NCBI RefSeq assembly: GCF_010730575.1
Contig: NZ_AP022614.1
Coordinates: 3,844,001 to 3,908,000 of the forward strand
Origin: Mycobacterium parmense
Lineage (GTDB): Bacteria; Actinomycetota; Actinomycetes; Mycobacteriales; Mycobacteriaceae
Direction: 5' to 3'
Length of the DNA stretch: 64,000 nt
Position numbers and translations under genes: made by a program. Position 1 is the first letter of the stretch; every line of letters starts with the position of its first letter. Positions 17,970 to 27,224 of the stretch are shown here, piece by piece. The notes under the pieces are model-generated. The model was not told the origin of the DNA and searched no databases. It worked only from the letters and a program-made list of their open reading frames with translations.

Positions 17970-18030
17970 CACTGGCTCGAAAACCGAAAAGACGCAGCGC
18001 GGGTCGCTACAGATCCAGTAAGGAGCTCAC

Positions 18031-20910
18031 GTGTTCGCCTGGTGGGGTCGAACTGTGTACCGCTACCGGTACATCGTTATCGGGGTGACGGTGGCTCTGT
18101 GCCTGCTGGGCGGCGCTTTCGGGGTGAGCCTGGGAAAGCATGTCACGCAGAGCGGCTTCTACGACGACGGCAGCCAGTCGGTCAAGGCCTCGGTCCTGGG
18201 CGACAACACGTACGGTCGCGACCGCACCAGCCACATCGTGGCGACCTTCACCGCACCCAGCGGCCAGACAGTCGACGACACGGCGTGGCGGGACAAGGTC
18301 GTCGCCGAGCTCAACAAGTTCAAGACCGACCACCCGGACCAGGTCGTCGGATGGGCCGGCTGGCTGGCCGCACCGACCAGTACGAACCCGGTGATCAAGG
18401 GCATGGTCAGCGAAGACAAGAAGCACACCTTCGTGTCCATCCCCCTCAAGGGCGACGACGACGACAGCATCCTGAACAACTACAAGGCCATCGCGCCGGA
18501 CCTGCAGAAGCTCGATGGCGGCACCGTGCAACTGGCCGGCCTGGAGCCGATCGCCAACGCGCTGACCGGCACCATCGCGACCGACCAGCGCCGCATGGAG
18601 GTGCTGGCGGTGCCGCTGGTGGCGGTGGTGCTGTTCCTGGTGTTCGGCGGCGCGGTGGCCGCGGGCCTGCCGGCCATCGTGGGCGGCCTGAGCATCGCGG
18701 GCTCGCTGGGCATCCTGCGGCTGGTCGCCGTCTTCGGGCCGGTGCACTTCTTCGCCCAGCCGGTGGTCTCGCTGATCGGGCTCGGCATCGCCATCGACTA
18801 CGGCCTCTTCGTGGTGAGCCGGTTCCGGGAGGAGATCGCCGAGGGCTACGACACGGAGGCCGCCGTGCGGCGGACGGTGATGACGGCCGGTCGCACCGTG
18901 GCGTTCTCCGCGGTGCTGATCATCGCGTCGAGCGCCAGCCTGCTGGTGTTGCCGCAGGGCTTCGTGCACTCGCTGACGTACGCCATCTTCGCCGCGGTGG
19001 GCCTCGCGGCCCTGCTGTCGATCACGTTCCTGCCCGCCTGCCTGGGCATACTCGGCCGCCACGTCGACGCGTTGGGCGTCCGGACCGCCTTCCGCGTTCC
19101 GTTCCTGCGGAACTGGAAGTACTCGCGGGCCTATCTCAACTGGCTCGCCGACCGGCTGCAGAAGACCAAGACGCGCGAAGAGGTCGAGGCCGGTTTCTGG
19201 GGCAAGCTCGTCAACTGGGTGATGAAGCGGCCGCTGGCCTTCGCCATCCCCATCGCCGTCGGCATGATCTTGCTGGTCATCCCGCTGGGCAACCTGTCGT
19301 TCGGCGGCATGAGCGAGAAGTACCTGCCCCCCAACAACTCCGTGCGCCTGGCGCAGGAGCACTTCGACAAGCTCTTCCCCGGTTACCGCACCGAACAGCT
19401 GACGATGGTGATCCAGAGCACCAACCACAGCAAGGTCACCGACCAGCAGGTCGCAGACATCCGCAACCGGCTCGCGTCGATCAGCGGGTTCACCGACAAG
19501 ACCTGGCAGGAACGTCCGTGCCCGATGATCGCCGGCAACCCTTGCGTCAACGGCCCCAACGGGACGACGGTGCCGAAGGACGACACGGTCCGGGTGATCC
19601 AGAACGGCCTGGTCAACAACAACGACGCCGCCAAGAAGCTCGCCGAACTGCGCTCCATCACCCCACCGAAGGGCCTCACCCTTCTGGTCGGCGGCACACC
19701 GGCGCTCGAGCAGGACAGCATCCACAGCCTCTTCGATAAAGCTCCGCTGATGCTGGTCCTGTTGCTCAGCGCCACCATGCTGTTGATGTTCCTGGCGTTC
19801 GGGTCCTTCGTGTTGCCGATCAAGGCCGTGCTGATGAGCGCGCTGACGCTGGGGTCCACGATGGGAATCCTCACGTGGATCTTCGTCGACGGGCATTTGT
19901 CGACGTGGCTGAATTTCACGCCGACCCCGCTGATGGTGGTGGTGATCGCGCTGGTCGTCGCGGTCGGCTTCGGTCTGGCCACCGACTACGAGGTGTTCCT
20001 GGTGTCCCGCATGGTCGAAGCGCGCGAACGCGGCATGTCGACCGCGGAGGCCATCCGGATCGGCACCGCGACCACCGGGCGACTGATCACCGCCGCGGCG
20101 CTGGTGCTGGCGGTCGTCGCCGGTTCGTTCGTGTTCTCCGACCTGGTGCTGATGAAATACCTGGCCTTCGGGCTGATGGCGGCGCTGCTGCTGGACGCGA
20201 CCGTGGTGCGGATGTTCCTGGTGCCCTCGGTGATGAAGTTGCTCGGCGACGACTGCTGGTGGGCCCCCCGCTGGGCGCGGCGCCTGCAGAACAAGATCGG
20301 GCTCGGCGAGATCGACCTGCCCGACGAGCGCAAGCGGCCGACGCTGAACGGACGTCCCGCCCGGCCTCCCGTCGCGGCCGCGGCCCTGGTGGCGGCCGGG
20401 CCGCGTCCGCCGCACGATCCGACGCATCCCGGGGCGCCGGGGCCGTCGCGGCCCGGCCCGCAGCCGGGTCCGCCCGCGCCGGAGCCGTCGGGTTCCGCGG
20501 CGAGCACCACCCGCATCCCGGCGCGGCCCAGCGAGCCGACCGAAGCCAAGACGACCCGGTTCACGGCACCCGGCCGCGAACGGCCCGCCGAGTCGCGCGG
20601 CCCAGCGGAATCGGCTCCCCCGGCCCCGGCGCGGCCGACCGCGCCCAACCCGCCGCCCCCGCCCTCCGACGGCGAGACCCGGGCGATGCCGGTGCCCGGC
20701 AGCAAGCAGCCCGACGACAACGGCGGCGACCCGGCCGACCCGACCGCCGCCTTCCCGGCCCGCCGGCCCGGTGGCGGCGACTCCGAGGCCGCCACGGAGA
20801 AGATGAACGCGCCCGCGCAGGGCGACAACGGCGGCGACCCGCGTCAGCGGCGCCGCGCCGGCGGGGGCCTGAGCGCCCAGGACCTGCTGCGCCGCGAGGG
20901 ACGGCTCTAG
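18031..20910 (+). CDS. mmpL3: MmpL3, trehalose monomycolate transporter
   Basis: 959-residue RND transporter of the MmpL family. There are 12 predicted membrane helices, two periplasmic porter domains, and the two functional Asp-Tyr pairs of the proton relay in helices 4 and 10 (IAIDYGLF with D256-Y257, LATDYEVF with D652-Y653). It moves trehalose monomycolate across the inner membrane and is essential in mycobacteria. A ~190-residue cytoplasmic tail is rich in Pro, Ala, Thr and acidic residues. GTG start with an AAGGAG ribosome site 6 nt upstream. It converges with the permease gene on the other strand with 12 bp between stops. Confidence 0.97.
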   Translation: MFAWWGRTVYRYRYIVIGVTVALCLLGGAFGVSLGKHVTQSGFYDDGSQSVKASVLGDNTYGRDRTSHIVATFTAPSGQTVDDTAWRDKVVAELNKFKTDHPDQVVGWAGWLAAPTSTNPVIKGMVSEDKKHTFVSIPLKGDDDDSILNNYKAIAPDLQKLDGGTVQLAGLEPIANALTGTIATDQRRMEVLAVPLVAVVLFLVFGGAVAAGLPAIVGGLSIAGSLGILRLVAVFGPVHFFAQPVVSLIGLGIAIDYGLFVVSRFREEIAEGYDTEAAVRRTVMTAGRTVAFSAVLIIASSASLLVLPQGFVHSLTYAIFAAVGLAALLSITFLPACLGILGRHVDALGVRTAFRVPFLRNWKYSRAYLNWLADRLQKTKTREEVEAGFWGKLVNWVMKRPLAFAIPIAVGMILLVIPLGNLSFGGMSEKYLPPNNSVRLAQEHFDKLFPGYRTEQLTMVIQSTNHSKVTDQQVADIRNRLASISGFTDKTWQERPCPMIAGNPCVNGPNGTTVPKDDTVRVIQNGLVNNNDAAKKLAELRSITPPKGLTLLVGGTPALEQDSIHSLFDKAPLMLVLLLSATMLLMFLAFGSFVLPIKAVLMSALTLGSTMGILTWIFVDGHLSTWLNFTPTPLMVVVIALVVAVGFGLATDYEVFLVSRMVEARERGMSTAEAIRIGTATTGRLITAAALVLAVVAGSFVFSDLVLMKYLAFGLMAALLLDATVVRMFLVPSVMKLLGDDCWWAPRWARRLQNKIGLGEIDLPDERKRPTLNGRPARPPVAAAALVAAGPRPPHDPTHPGAPGPSRPGPQPGPPAPEPSGSAASTTRIPARPSEPTEAKTTRFTAPGRERPAESRGPAESAPPAPARPTAPNPPPPPSDGETRAMPVPGSKQPDDNGGDPADPTAAFPARRPGGGDSEAATEKMNAPAQGDNGGDPRQRRRAGGGLSAQDLLRREGRL

Positions 20911-20922
20911 GGCGGCACCGCG

Positions 20923-22065
20923 TCAGCCGGACTCGGGCGTATCCGGTTCGGCTTGCAGGATGGACCCGGTCTCGTCCGCCTCTTCGACTTGCTTCTCGGC
21001 CTCCGCCGCCGGGTCCGGGGCCAGCAGCACCTGGATCGCGTTGTTGAGGAACGCGACGGTGGGGACCGCCAGCAGCGCCCCGACGATGCCGGCCAGGACG
21101 CCTCCGGTCGAGATGGCCAGCACCACCCCGAGCGGATGGATCGAGACCGCCCGGCCCATCACCAGCGGCTGCAGCAGGTGCGCCTCGAGCTGGTTCACCG
21201 CCACCAGCACCCCGAGAGTGATCAGCGCGTAGACGAAACCCTTCGCGAGCAGGGCCACCACGACGGCCAGGAACCCGGCGATCACCGCGCCGACCAACGG
21301 GATGAAGGCGCCGAGGAAGACCAGCGACGCCAGCGGCAGCGCGAGCGGGATGTTCATGATCGCCAGGCCCGTGCCGACACCGGCAGCGTCGGTCAGAGCC
21401 ACCAGGAAGGTGGCGCGCACGTATCCGATCAGCGATCCGTAACCGGCACGCCCGGCGTCGAGCACCCGTTCGCGGACGCCCGCCGGGACGATCTTCACGA
21501 CGTACTGCCAGATATTGCGCCCGCCGTACAGGAAGAAGATCAGTGTGAACAGCACCAGTACGGCGGCGGTCACCAATTCGGTGAGGGTGGCCGCGGTCGA
21601 CAGCGCGCCGCTGGTCAGCTTGGCCTGGTTGTTGCGCAGCGCGTCGATGGCGGCGTTGCCGGCGCTGTCGATCTGTTCGCTGCGCAGGTGCGCCGGTCCG
21701 TGGATCAGCCACCGGCGGGTGGACTCGATGCTGCGGGTCACCTGTTCGGTCAGACCGGGCAGGCCGTCGATGAACTGGTTGATGACGAACGCGAGGATGC
21801 CGCCGAGCACCGCGAACCCGGCCAGCAGCACCAGCGTCACCGCCGGGCCGCGGGGCAGCCCGCGCCGGTCCAGCCAGTCGACGACCGGCACCAGCAACGC
21901 GCTGATCAGCAGCGCCACCAGCACGGGGACGACGATGACCTCGAGCTTGCCCAGGATCCATGTCAACGCCAGGAACGCGGCCAAGATGACGAGCAAACGC
22001 CAGGCCCAGGCGGCGGTCTTGCGGACCAGCGGTTCGACCGAGGCGTCATCGAGGTTTGCCGACAT
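20923..22065 (-). CDS. AI-2E family permease (Rv0205 ortholog)
   Basis: 380 residues with 7-8 predicted membrane helices. The N-terminal pair ([38 protein letters not shown]), a long soluble loop rich in charged residues (about 110-165) and the C-terminal block with [15 protein letters not shown] match the AI-2E/YdiK transporter family (PF01594-type). The substrate is unknown; members include sodium/proton antiporters and AI-2 exporters. An acidic tail follows the last helix. The gene lies between mmpL3 and an LPG-synthase-like gene, in the same arrangement as M. tuberculosis. Confidence 0.86.
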   Translation of the reverse strand: MSANLDDASVEPLVRKTAAWAWRLLVILAAFLALTWILGKLEVIVVPVLVALLISALLVPVVDWLDRRGLPRGPAVTLVLLAGFAVLGGILAFVINQFIDGLPGLTEQVTRSIESTRRWLIHGPAHLRSEQIDSAGNAAIDALRNNQAKLTSGALSTAATLTELVTAAVLVLFTLIFFLYGGRNIWQYVVKIVPAGVRERVLDAGRAGYGSLIGYVRATFLVALTDAAGVGTGLAIMNIPLALPLASLVFLGAFIPLVGAVIAGFLAVVVALLAKGFVYALITLGVLVAVNQLEAHLLQPLVMGRAVSIHPLGVVLAISTGGVLAGIVGALLAVPTVAFLNNAIQVLLAPDPAAEAEKQVEEADETGSILQAEPDTPESG

Positions 22066-22200
22066 TTCGCCAGCCTATCCGCAGCAACGGTCCGCCAAAC
22101 GTGACGCGGGCGCAGGCCCCGCCCGCGCCGGCCGGCACGATCCGGTTACGACGACGACACGGTCGGCGTCGCGTCGCGCCGGCTTCGCCACCTGCACCGT

Positions 22201-22206
22201 TACCCT
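22201..22206 (+). promoter_or_regulatory. candidate -10 for leaderless transcript of the Rv0204c-like gene
   Basis: TACCCT fits TANNNT and is followed by exactly 7 nt and then the GTG start, with no ribosome site. The same spacing is found before lipW and sigG. Confidence 0.45.
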
Positions 22207-22213
22207 GAACGAC

Positions 22214-23356
22214 GTGTCATACGGCGCACCCGCCCGCAAGCTCGACCTCCCACGCGAAGAGACGTCGCGTGGCAAGTACTGGTGGGTGCGCTGGTTCGTG
22301 CTCGGCATCGTCGCGATCGTGCTTGCCGTCGAGATCTCCCTGGGCTGGGCTCAGCTGGCGAAGGCCTGGACGAGTCTGTACGAGGCCAACTGGTGGTGGT
22401 TGTTGGCCTCGGTGGCGGCGGCGGCGGCCTCGATGCACAGCTTCGCCCAGATTCAGCGGACCCTGCTGAGGTCCGCGGGGGTGCACGTCCGGCAGCTGCG
22501 ATCGGAGGCCGCCTTCTACGCGGCCAATTCGCTGAGCACCACGCTGCCCGGCGGACCGGTGCTTTCGGCCACCTTTCTGCTACGGCAACAACGGATTTGG
22601 GGCGCGTCGACGGTGGTGGCGTCGTGGCAGCTGGTGATGTCGGGCGTGCTGCAGGCCGTGGGGCTGGCGCTGCTGGGCCTGGGTGGGGCCTTCCTGCTCG
22701 GCGCGAAGAACAACCCGTTCTCGCTGCTGTTCACGCTCGGCGGCTTCGTCGCGCTGCTGCTCCTCGCGCAGGCGGTGGCGTCGCGGCCGGAGCTGATCGA
22801 CGGGATCGGCTGCCGGGTGCTGTCGTGGGTCAACTCGGTCCGGGGCAGGCCCGCCGAGGCCGGTCTGGACAAGTGGCGCGAGACGCTCACGCAGCTCGAA
22901 TCGGTCAGCCTGGGCAGGCGTGACCTGGGCGTGGCGTTCAGTTGGTCGATGTTCAACTGGATCGCGGACGTCGCCTGCCTGGGGTTCGCCGCCTACGCAG
23001 CCGGTGACCACGCCTCGGTGGCCGGGCTGACCGTCGCCTACGCGGCCGCCCGTGCGGTCGGCACGATACCGCTGATGCCCGGCGGGTTGCTGGTGGTCGA
23101 GGCGGTGCTGGTGCCCGGATTGGTCTCGAGTGGCATGTCGCTGCCGAGCGCCATCTCGGCGATGCTGATCTACCGGCTGATCAGCTGGCTCCTGATCGCT
23201 GCCGTCGGCTGGGTCGTGTTCTTCTTCGTGTTTCGCACCGAGAATGCCGCCGACTCGGACGACGACCCGATCACCGGCCCGCTGCCGCGCTTCGACCAGA
23301 CCGACGGCGCCCTGCAGGGCCCCCTACCGCCCGATCCGAGGACGGAGGCCGGTTAG
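22214..23356 (+). CDS. LPG-synthase-type/UPF0104 membrane protein (Rv0204c ortholog)
   Basis: 380 residues, 8 or so membrane helices. The pattern NSLSTTLPGGPVLSATFLLRQQ (central motif ...TTLPGGPV...) and RAVGTIPLMPGGLLVVEAVL are the two repeated signatures of the lysylphosphatidylglycerol synthetase membrane domain (LPG_synthase_TM). Only the membrane (flippase-like) part is present, without the cytosolic transferase domain. A lipid-translocation role in the cell envelope is inferred. The GTG was picked because a TACCCT -10 lies 7 nt upstream; a longer start remains possible because I recall the M. tuberculosis protein as somewhat longer. Its stop overlaps that of the convergent heme-protein gene (TTAG). 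Confidence 0.82.
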   Translation: MSYGAPARKLDLPREETSRGKYWWVRWFVLGIVAIVLAVEISLGWAQLAKAWTSLYEANWWWLLASVAAAAASMHSFAQIQRTLLRSAGVHVRQLRSEAAFYAANSLSTTLPGGPVLSATFLLRQQRIWGASTVVASWQLVMSGVLQAVGLALLGLGGAFLLGAKNNPFSLLFTLGGFVALLLLAQAVASRPELIDGIGCRVLSWVNSVRGRPAEAGLDKWRETLTQLESVSLGRRDLGVAFSWSMFNWIADVACLGFAAYAAGDHASVAGLTVAYAAARAVGTIPLMPGGLLVVEAVLVPGLVSSGMSLPSAISAMLIYRLISWLLIAAVGWVVFFFVFRTENAADSDDDPITGPLPRFDQTDGALQGPLPPDPRTEAG

Positions 23357-23853
23357 CCGACCGAGTTCTGCCGCGACGGGCCCGCGAGCGGGCCGCCCGC
23401 CGCGGGCGGAACCGGGGCGCTCGCCGCCGGGCCGCCGGGCAGGCCGCCCGCCGCGCTCTGGGCCTGCTGCATCATGCCCATCGCCTGGGTGGGCGAGATC
23501 GGCAGCTTGCACTGCAACGACAGGTTGGACAGGGGCTGCGCGATCGACGTCATGTCGCCGGCGACCTTGGGATTGGCCTCGAAGTACGACTTCAGCCCCG
23601 TCAGCGACTGCGGGCCCGCCTGCTGCTGCAGCATCGTCGTCATCGTCTGGTTGGTCTGTGGGTGGGAGTCCAGGTAGTCACCCATGGACTTGGAGACCGA
23701 ACCGATGGTCCGGGCGACTTCGCTGGCCGCGCACGGGTCAGGGGCCCCGGTAGCCGGCGGCCCGGCCGCGACGGCGAGTGCGGCGCCGGGCAACGCGGTC
23801 GCGACCAGCCCGGCGACAAGCCTGCGACGGCCGTCCGCATTGCCTTTGGTCAT
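23353..23853 (-). CDS. secreted heme-binding protein (Rv0203-like)
   Basis: 166 residues. The signal peptide spans about 1-38 (RRRLVAGLVATALPGAALAVAAG). The mature part begins with a helical segment CAASEVARTIGSVSKSMGDYLDSHPQTNQ and ends in a Pro/Ala/Gly tail that looks longer than in M. tuberculosis. In M. tuberculosis Rv0203 carries heme and passes it to MmpL3 and MmpL11; Tyr and His of its DYLDSHP motif and a later His are the reported ligands. Here Y60 and H64 are kept but the third position is Tyr (LKSYFEANPKV, Y90). The gene sits beside mmpL11, as expected. Ribosome site GAAGGAG. Confidence 0.85.
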   Translation of the reverse strand: MTKGNADGRRRLVAGLVATALPGAALAVAAGPPATGAPDPCAASEVARTIGSVSKSMGDYLDSHPQTNQTMTTMLQQQAGPQSLTGLKSYFEANPKVAGDMTSIAQPLSNLSLQCKLPISPTQAMGMMQQAQSAAGGLPGGPAASAPVPPAAGGPLAGPSRQNSVG

Positions 23854-24194
23854 GTGTGACTCCTTCGAATTCGCGTGAGCCGTTCGGGAATCCCCCCGAA
23901 ACCACCGCTATGGACGGCGCAGCTATCGCCGCCGATCCCCCCCCATTGGAAGTTCAGGCCCTCCAGGCCATGCGACATCCTGCCACCCCGGTCCGTCCGC
24001 AGCCAGGCCGAAGCGGGCGGTGTGATCGAGATCCCGCCAGGTCACCGGTTGGCAACGACTTGGCTGCGTCTTGGCAACGTCGGCGTCGTCGCAGCTCAGG
24101 AACCACGGTAAGCCAAACTAATCCACAGCGTGCTGCGGTATCGTCGCCTGCACGCGTTGCGCGAGACCCGGGGAGTGCGGAAATCCAGCAGTTG
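23854..24194. promoter_or_regulatory. mmpL11 upstream region
   Basis: 341 bp between the divergent heme-protein and mmpL11 genes. It contains no convincing gene; the only short frame lacks coding-like composition. A TATCGT -10 candidate at 24139-24144 would give a ~45-nt mmpL11 leader. A TTGGCAACG direct repeat lies 60-90 bp further upstream. Confidence 0.45.
24049..24080. repeat. TTGGCAACG direct repeat upstream of mmpL11
   Basis: TTGGCAACGAC (24049) and TTGGCAACGT (24071) are 22 bp apart, two helical turns, so they lie on the same DNA face. Possible regulator half-sites. Confidence 0.4.
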
Positions 24195-27100
24195 ATGATG
24201 CGCCTGAGCCGCAGCCTGCGTAAGTACCGCTGGTTGGTCTTCACAGGCTGGTTGTTGGCATTGGTGCCGGCGGTGTACATGGCGCTGACGCAGTCCGGCA
24301 ACCTCACCGGCGGCGGCTTCGAGGTCGCCGGCTCACAGTCGCTCGTCGTCCACGATCAGCTCGAGGAGCTCTACCACGACCAGGGGGCGTCGTCGCTGGC
24401 GTTGGTGGCGGCCCCCCGTCCGGATGCGAGCTACTCCGACATGAACGACGCGGTCGCCGAGCTGCGGCAGATCGCGGGCGAGTTCCCCGGCATCACCGAG
24501 GTGCCGAACCCCACCCAGCGACCGCCCCAGCCGGACCGCCCCTACGTCCTGTCCCTGCGGCTGGACTCCCGCAACACCAGTGACGTCGCCAAGCAGCTGC
24601 GCACGAAGGTCGGCGTCAGGGGCGATCAGCCGGGGCACACCGCGAACGACCGGGTCCGGCTGTACGTCATCGGGCAGGGCGCCCTGTCCGCCGCCGCGGC
24701 GCAGAACACCAAACACGACATCGCCGCCGCGGAGCGCTGGAACCTGCCGATCATCCTGATCGTATTGCTGGCGGTGTTCGGTTCGCTGGCGGCCGCGGCG
24801 ATCCCGCTGGCCCTGGGCGTCTGCACGGTCGTGGTGACCATGGGCCTGGTCTATTTCCTGTCCGCCTACACCACCATGTCGGTGTTCGTCACCTCGACGG
24901 TCTCGATGTTCGGGATCGCGCTCGCCGTCGACTATTCGCTGTTCATCCTGATGCGCTTCCGCGAGGAGTTGCGCACCGGCCGCGAGCCGCGCGAGGCCGT
25001 CGACGCCGCGATGGCCACCTCGGGGCTGGCCGTGGTGCTGTCCGGGATGACCGTCATCGCCTCGCTCACCGGGATCTACGTCATCAACACGCCCGCGCTG
25101 AAATCGATGGCCACCGGGGCGATCCTGGCCGTCGCGGTGGCGATGCTGACGTCGACGACGCTGACCCCCGCCGCGCTGGCGACGTTCGGCCGGGCCGCCG
25201 CCAAGCGGTCGGCGCTGCTGCACTGGTCGCGCCGGCCGGAGAGCACCCAGTCGCGGTTCTGGAACCGCTGGATCGGGTCGGTGATGCGCCGGCCGTGGAT
25301 ATCGGCGGTGGCGGCGTCGACCGTCCTGCTCGCCATCGCCGTTCCCGCGTCGTCGATGGTGCTGGGCAACAGCCTGCTGCGCCAGTTCGACTCGTCGCAC
25401 GAGATCCGCGCCGGGGTGGCGGCCGCCGGCCAGGCGCTCGGGCCGGGCGCGCTGGGCCCGGTGCGCGTGCTGGTCACGTTCCCCGACGGCGGGGCCGCCT
25501 CACCCGAACACACCCAGACCATCAACGCGATCCGTCAGCGGATCGCCCAGGCCCCCAACATCGTTTCGGTGACGCCGCCGCAGTTCGCCGAGGACAACGG
25601 CAGCGCGCTGCTGTCCGCGGTGCTGTCGGTGGACCCCGAGGACATGGGCGCCCGCCAGACCGTCGGCTGGTTGCGCAGCCAGCTGCCCAAGATTCCCGAC
25701 GCAGGGACGGCGCGGGTGGACGTCGGCGGCCCCACCGCGCTGATCAAGGACTTCGACGACCGGGTGTCGCAGACCGAGCCGCTGGTGCTGGGCTTCGTCG
25801 CGCTGATCGCGTTCGTGATGCTGCTGGTCTCGATCCACTCGGTGTTCCTGGCACTCAAGGGCGTGCTGATGACCCTGCTGTCGGTCGCGGCCGCCTACGG
25901 CAGCCTGGTGATGGTGTTCCAGTGGGGCTGGCTCAAGGACCTCGGCTTCGCACAGATCAGTTCGATCGACAGCACGGTCCCTCCCCTGGTGCTGGCGATG
26001 ACCTTCGGGTTGTCGATGGACTACGAGATCTTCCTGCTGACTCGCATCCGGGAGCGCTTCCTGCACTCCGGGAACACGCGCGACGCCGTCGCGTACGGCG
26101 TGAGCACCAGCGCCCGCACGATCACCAGCGCCGCTCTGATCATGATCGCGGTATTCATCGGCTTCGCGTTCGCCGGCATGCCACTGGTCGCCGAGATCGG
26201 GGTGGCCTGCGCCGTCGCGATCGCGGTCGACGCGACCGTGGTCAGGCTCGTCCTGGTGCCCGCCCTGATGGCGATGTTCGCCCAGTGGAACTGGTGGCTG
26301 CCCTCGTGGCTGTCCCGGATCCTGCCGTCGGTCGACTTCGACAAGCCGCTGCCCGCGGTGGACCTCGCCGACGTGGTGGTCATCCCCGACGACATCTCGG
26401 CTCCCGTCGCGCCCACCGCGGACCTGCGCATGGTGATCAAGTCCGCTGCCAAGCTCAAGCACCTGGCGCCCGACGCCGTCTGCGTGGCCGACCCGCTGGC
26501 CTTCTCCGGGTGCGGGCGCAACGGCAACCGACCCGACCAGCCGCGAGGCCTGGGGCCCGGGCAGATCCCCCACCAGGTCAGCCTCGACGAGGATCCCGCG
26601 ACAGACGTGAGCGCCGGCACCAACGGCGACCAACGGGGCCACTCGGGGGCCAAGAAGCGGGCCGGCACCCTGGCGACGCGCAACGGCATCGCCCGCGCGA
26701 TCGCCGGGATGGACCGGCCGGTGCATCCGGTCACCCTGTGGCGGGGGCGGCTGTCGGTGGCCCTCGACGCGCTGGAAACGAGCCGGACAACCGGACAGGC
26801 CGGCGGCGCGGCCGCGGAATACGAACGCAGCAGCCCCGTGGAGACGACCCATGTGCAGCTGCCCACCGGGGACCGACTGCAGGTGCCGACCGGCGCGGAG
26901 GCCCTGCGGCTCAAGGGTTACCTGATCATGTGCCGTAACAGTCGGCGCGATTACGCCGATTTCGCCGATATGGTCGGCACTCTGGAGCCTCACACCGCCG
27001 CGGTGGTGCTGGCGGGCATGGACAGGTATTACTGTTGTCAGTCATCGAGGCGGCAGTGGATCGCCACCGAGTTGGTGCGTCGACTCGCCGATCCAGACCC

Positions 27101-27224
27101 TTCCGATTTCCCATCCGGTCTCAATGGCGACACGGAGTCCACAGCCGGCGACGCGTCGGACTGGGAGGAGATCAGGGAGCGCTGCCTGTCGGTGGCCGTG
27201 GCGATGCTGGAGGAGGCGAGGTGA
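24195..27224 (+). CDS. mmpL11: MmpL11, RND-family lipid transporter
   Basis: 1009 residues with the MmpL topology: an N-terminal helix (YRWLVFTGWLLALVPAVYMA), two porter domains and two blocks of membrane helices. Asp-Tyr proton-relay pairs are seen in ALAVDYSLFIL and GLSMDYEIFLL. In M. tuberculosis MmpL11 exports mycolate esters and takes part in heme uptake. The cytoplasmic tail is longer than I recall for the ortholog because of about 40 extra hydrophilic residues near 775-820. The start is one of two adjacent ATGs (24195 or 24198), chosen by homology; the open frame extends further upstream without conservation. The stop overlaps the next gene (GTGA). Confidence 0.94.
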   Translation: MMRLSRSLRKYRWLVFTGWLLALVPAVYMALTQSGNLTGGGFEVAGSQSLVVHDQLEELYHDQGASSLALVAAPRPDASYSDMNDAVAELRQIAGEFPGITEVPNPTQRPPQPDRPYVLSLRLDSRNTSDVAKQLRTKVGVRGDQPGHTANDRVRLYVIGQGALSAAAAQNTKHDIAAAERWNLPIILIVLLAVFGSLAAAAIPLALGVCTVVVTMGLVYFLSAYTTMSVFVTSTVSMFGIALAVDYSLFILMRFREELRTGREPREAVDAAMATSGLAVVLSGMTVIASLTGIYVINTPALKSMATGAILAVAVAMLTSTTLTPAALATFGRAAAKRSALLHWSRRPESTQSRFWNRWIGSVMRRPWISAVAASTVLLAIAVPASSMVLGNSLLRQFDSSHEIRAGVAAAGQALGPGALGPVRVLVTFPDGGAASPEHTQTINAIRQRIAQAPNIVSVTPPQFAEDNGSALLSAVLSVDPEDMGARQTVGWLRSQLPKIPDAGTARVDVGGPTALIKDFDDRVSQTEPLVLGFVALIAFVMLLVSIHSVFLALKGVLMTLLSVAAAYGSLVMVFQWGWLKDLGFAQISSIDSTVPPLVLAMTFGLSMDYEIFLLTRIRERFLHSGNTRDAVAYGVSTSARTITSAALIMIAVFIGFAFAGMPLVAEIGVACAVAIAVDATVVRLVLVPALMAMFAQWNWWLPSWLSRILPSVDFDKPLPAVDLADVVVIPDDISAPVAPTADLRMVIKSAAKLKHLAPDAVCVADPLAFSGCGRNGNRPDQPRGLGPGQIPHQVSLDEDPATDVSAGTNGDQRGHSGAKKRAGTLATRNGIARAIAGMDRPVHPVTLWRGRLSVALDALETSRTTGQAGGAAAEYERSSPVETTHVQLPTGDRLQVPTGAEALRLKGYLIMCRNSRRDYADFADMVGTLEPHTAAVVLAGMDRYYCCQSSRRQWIATELVRRLADPDPSDFPSGLNGDTESTAGDASDWEEIRERCLSVAVAMLEEAR

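Noticed and set aside
18007..20427. Very long open frame antisense to mmpL3 (about 800 codons)
   Set aside because: Low-complexity Arg/His/Gln composition and exact overlap with a well-supported essential gene.
23875..24111. Possible small gene upstream of mmpL11
   Set aside because: A 78-codon frame of Pro/Arg-rich sequence with no ribosome site or recognisable domain, in a spacer that needs a promoter.
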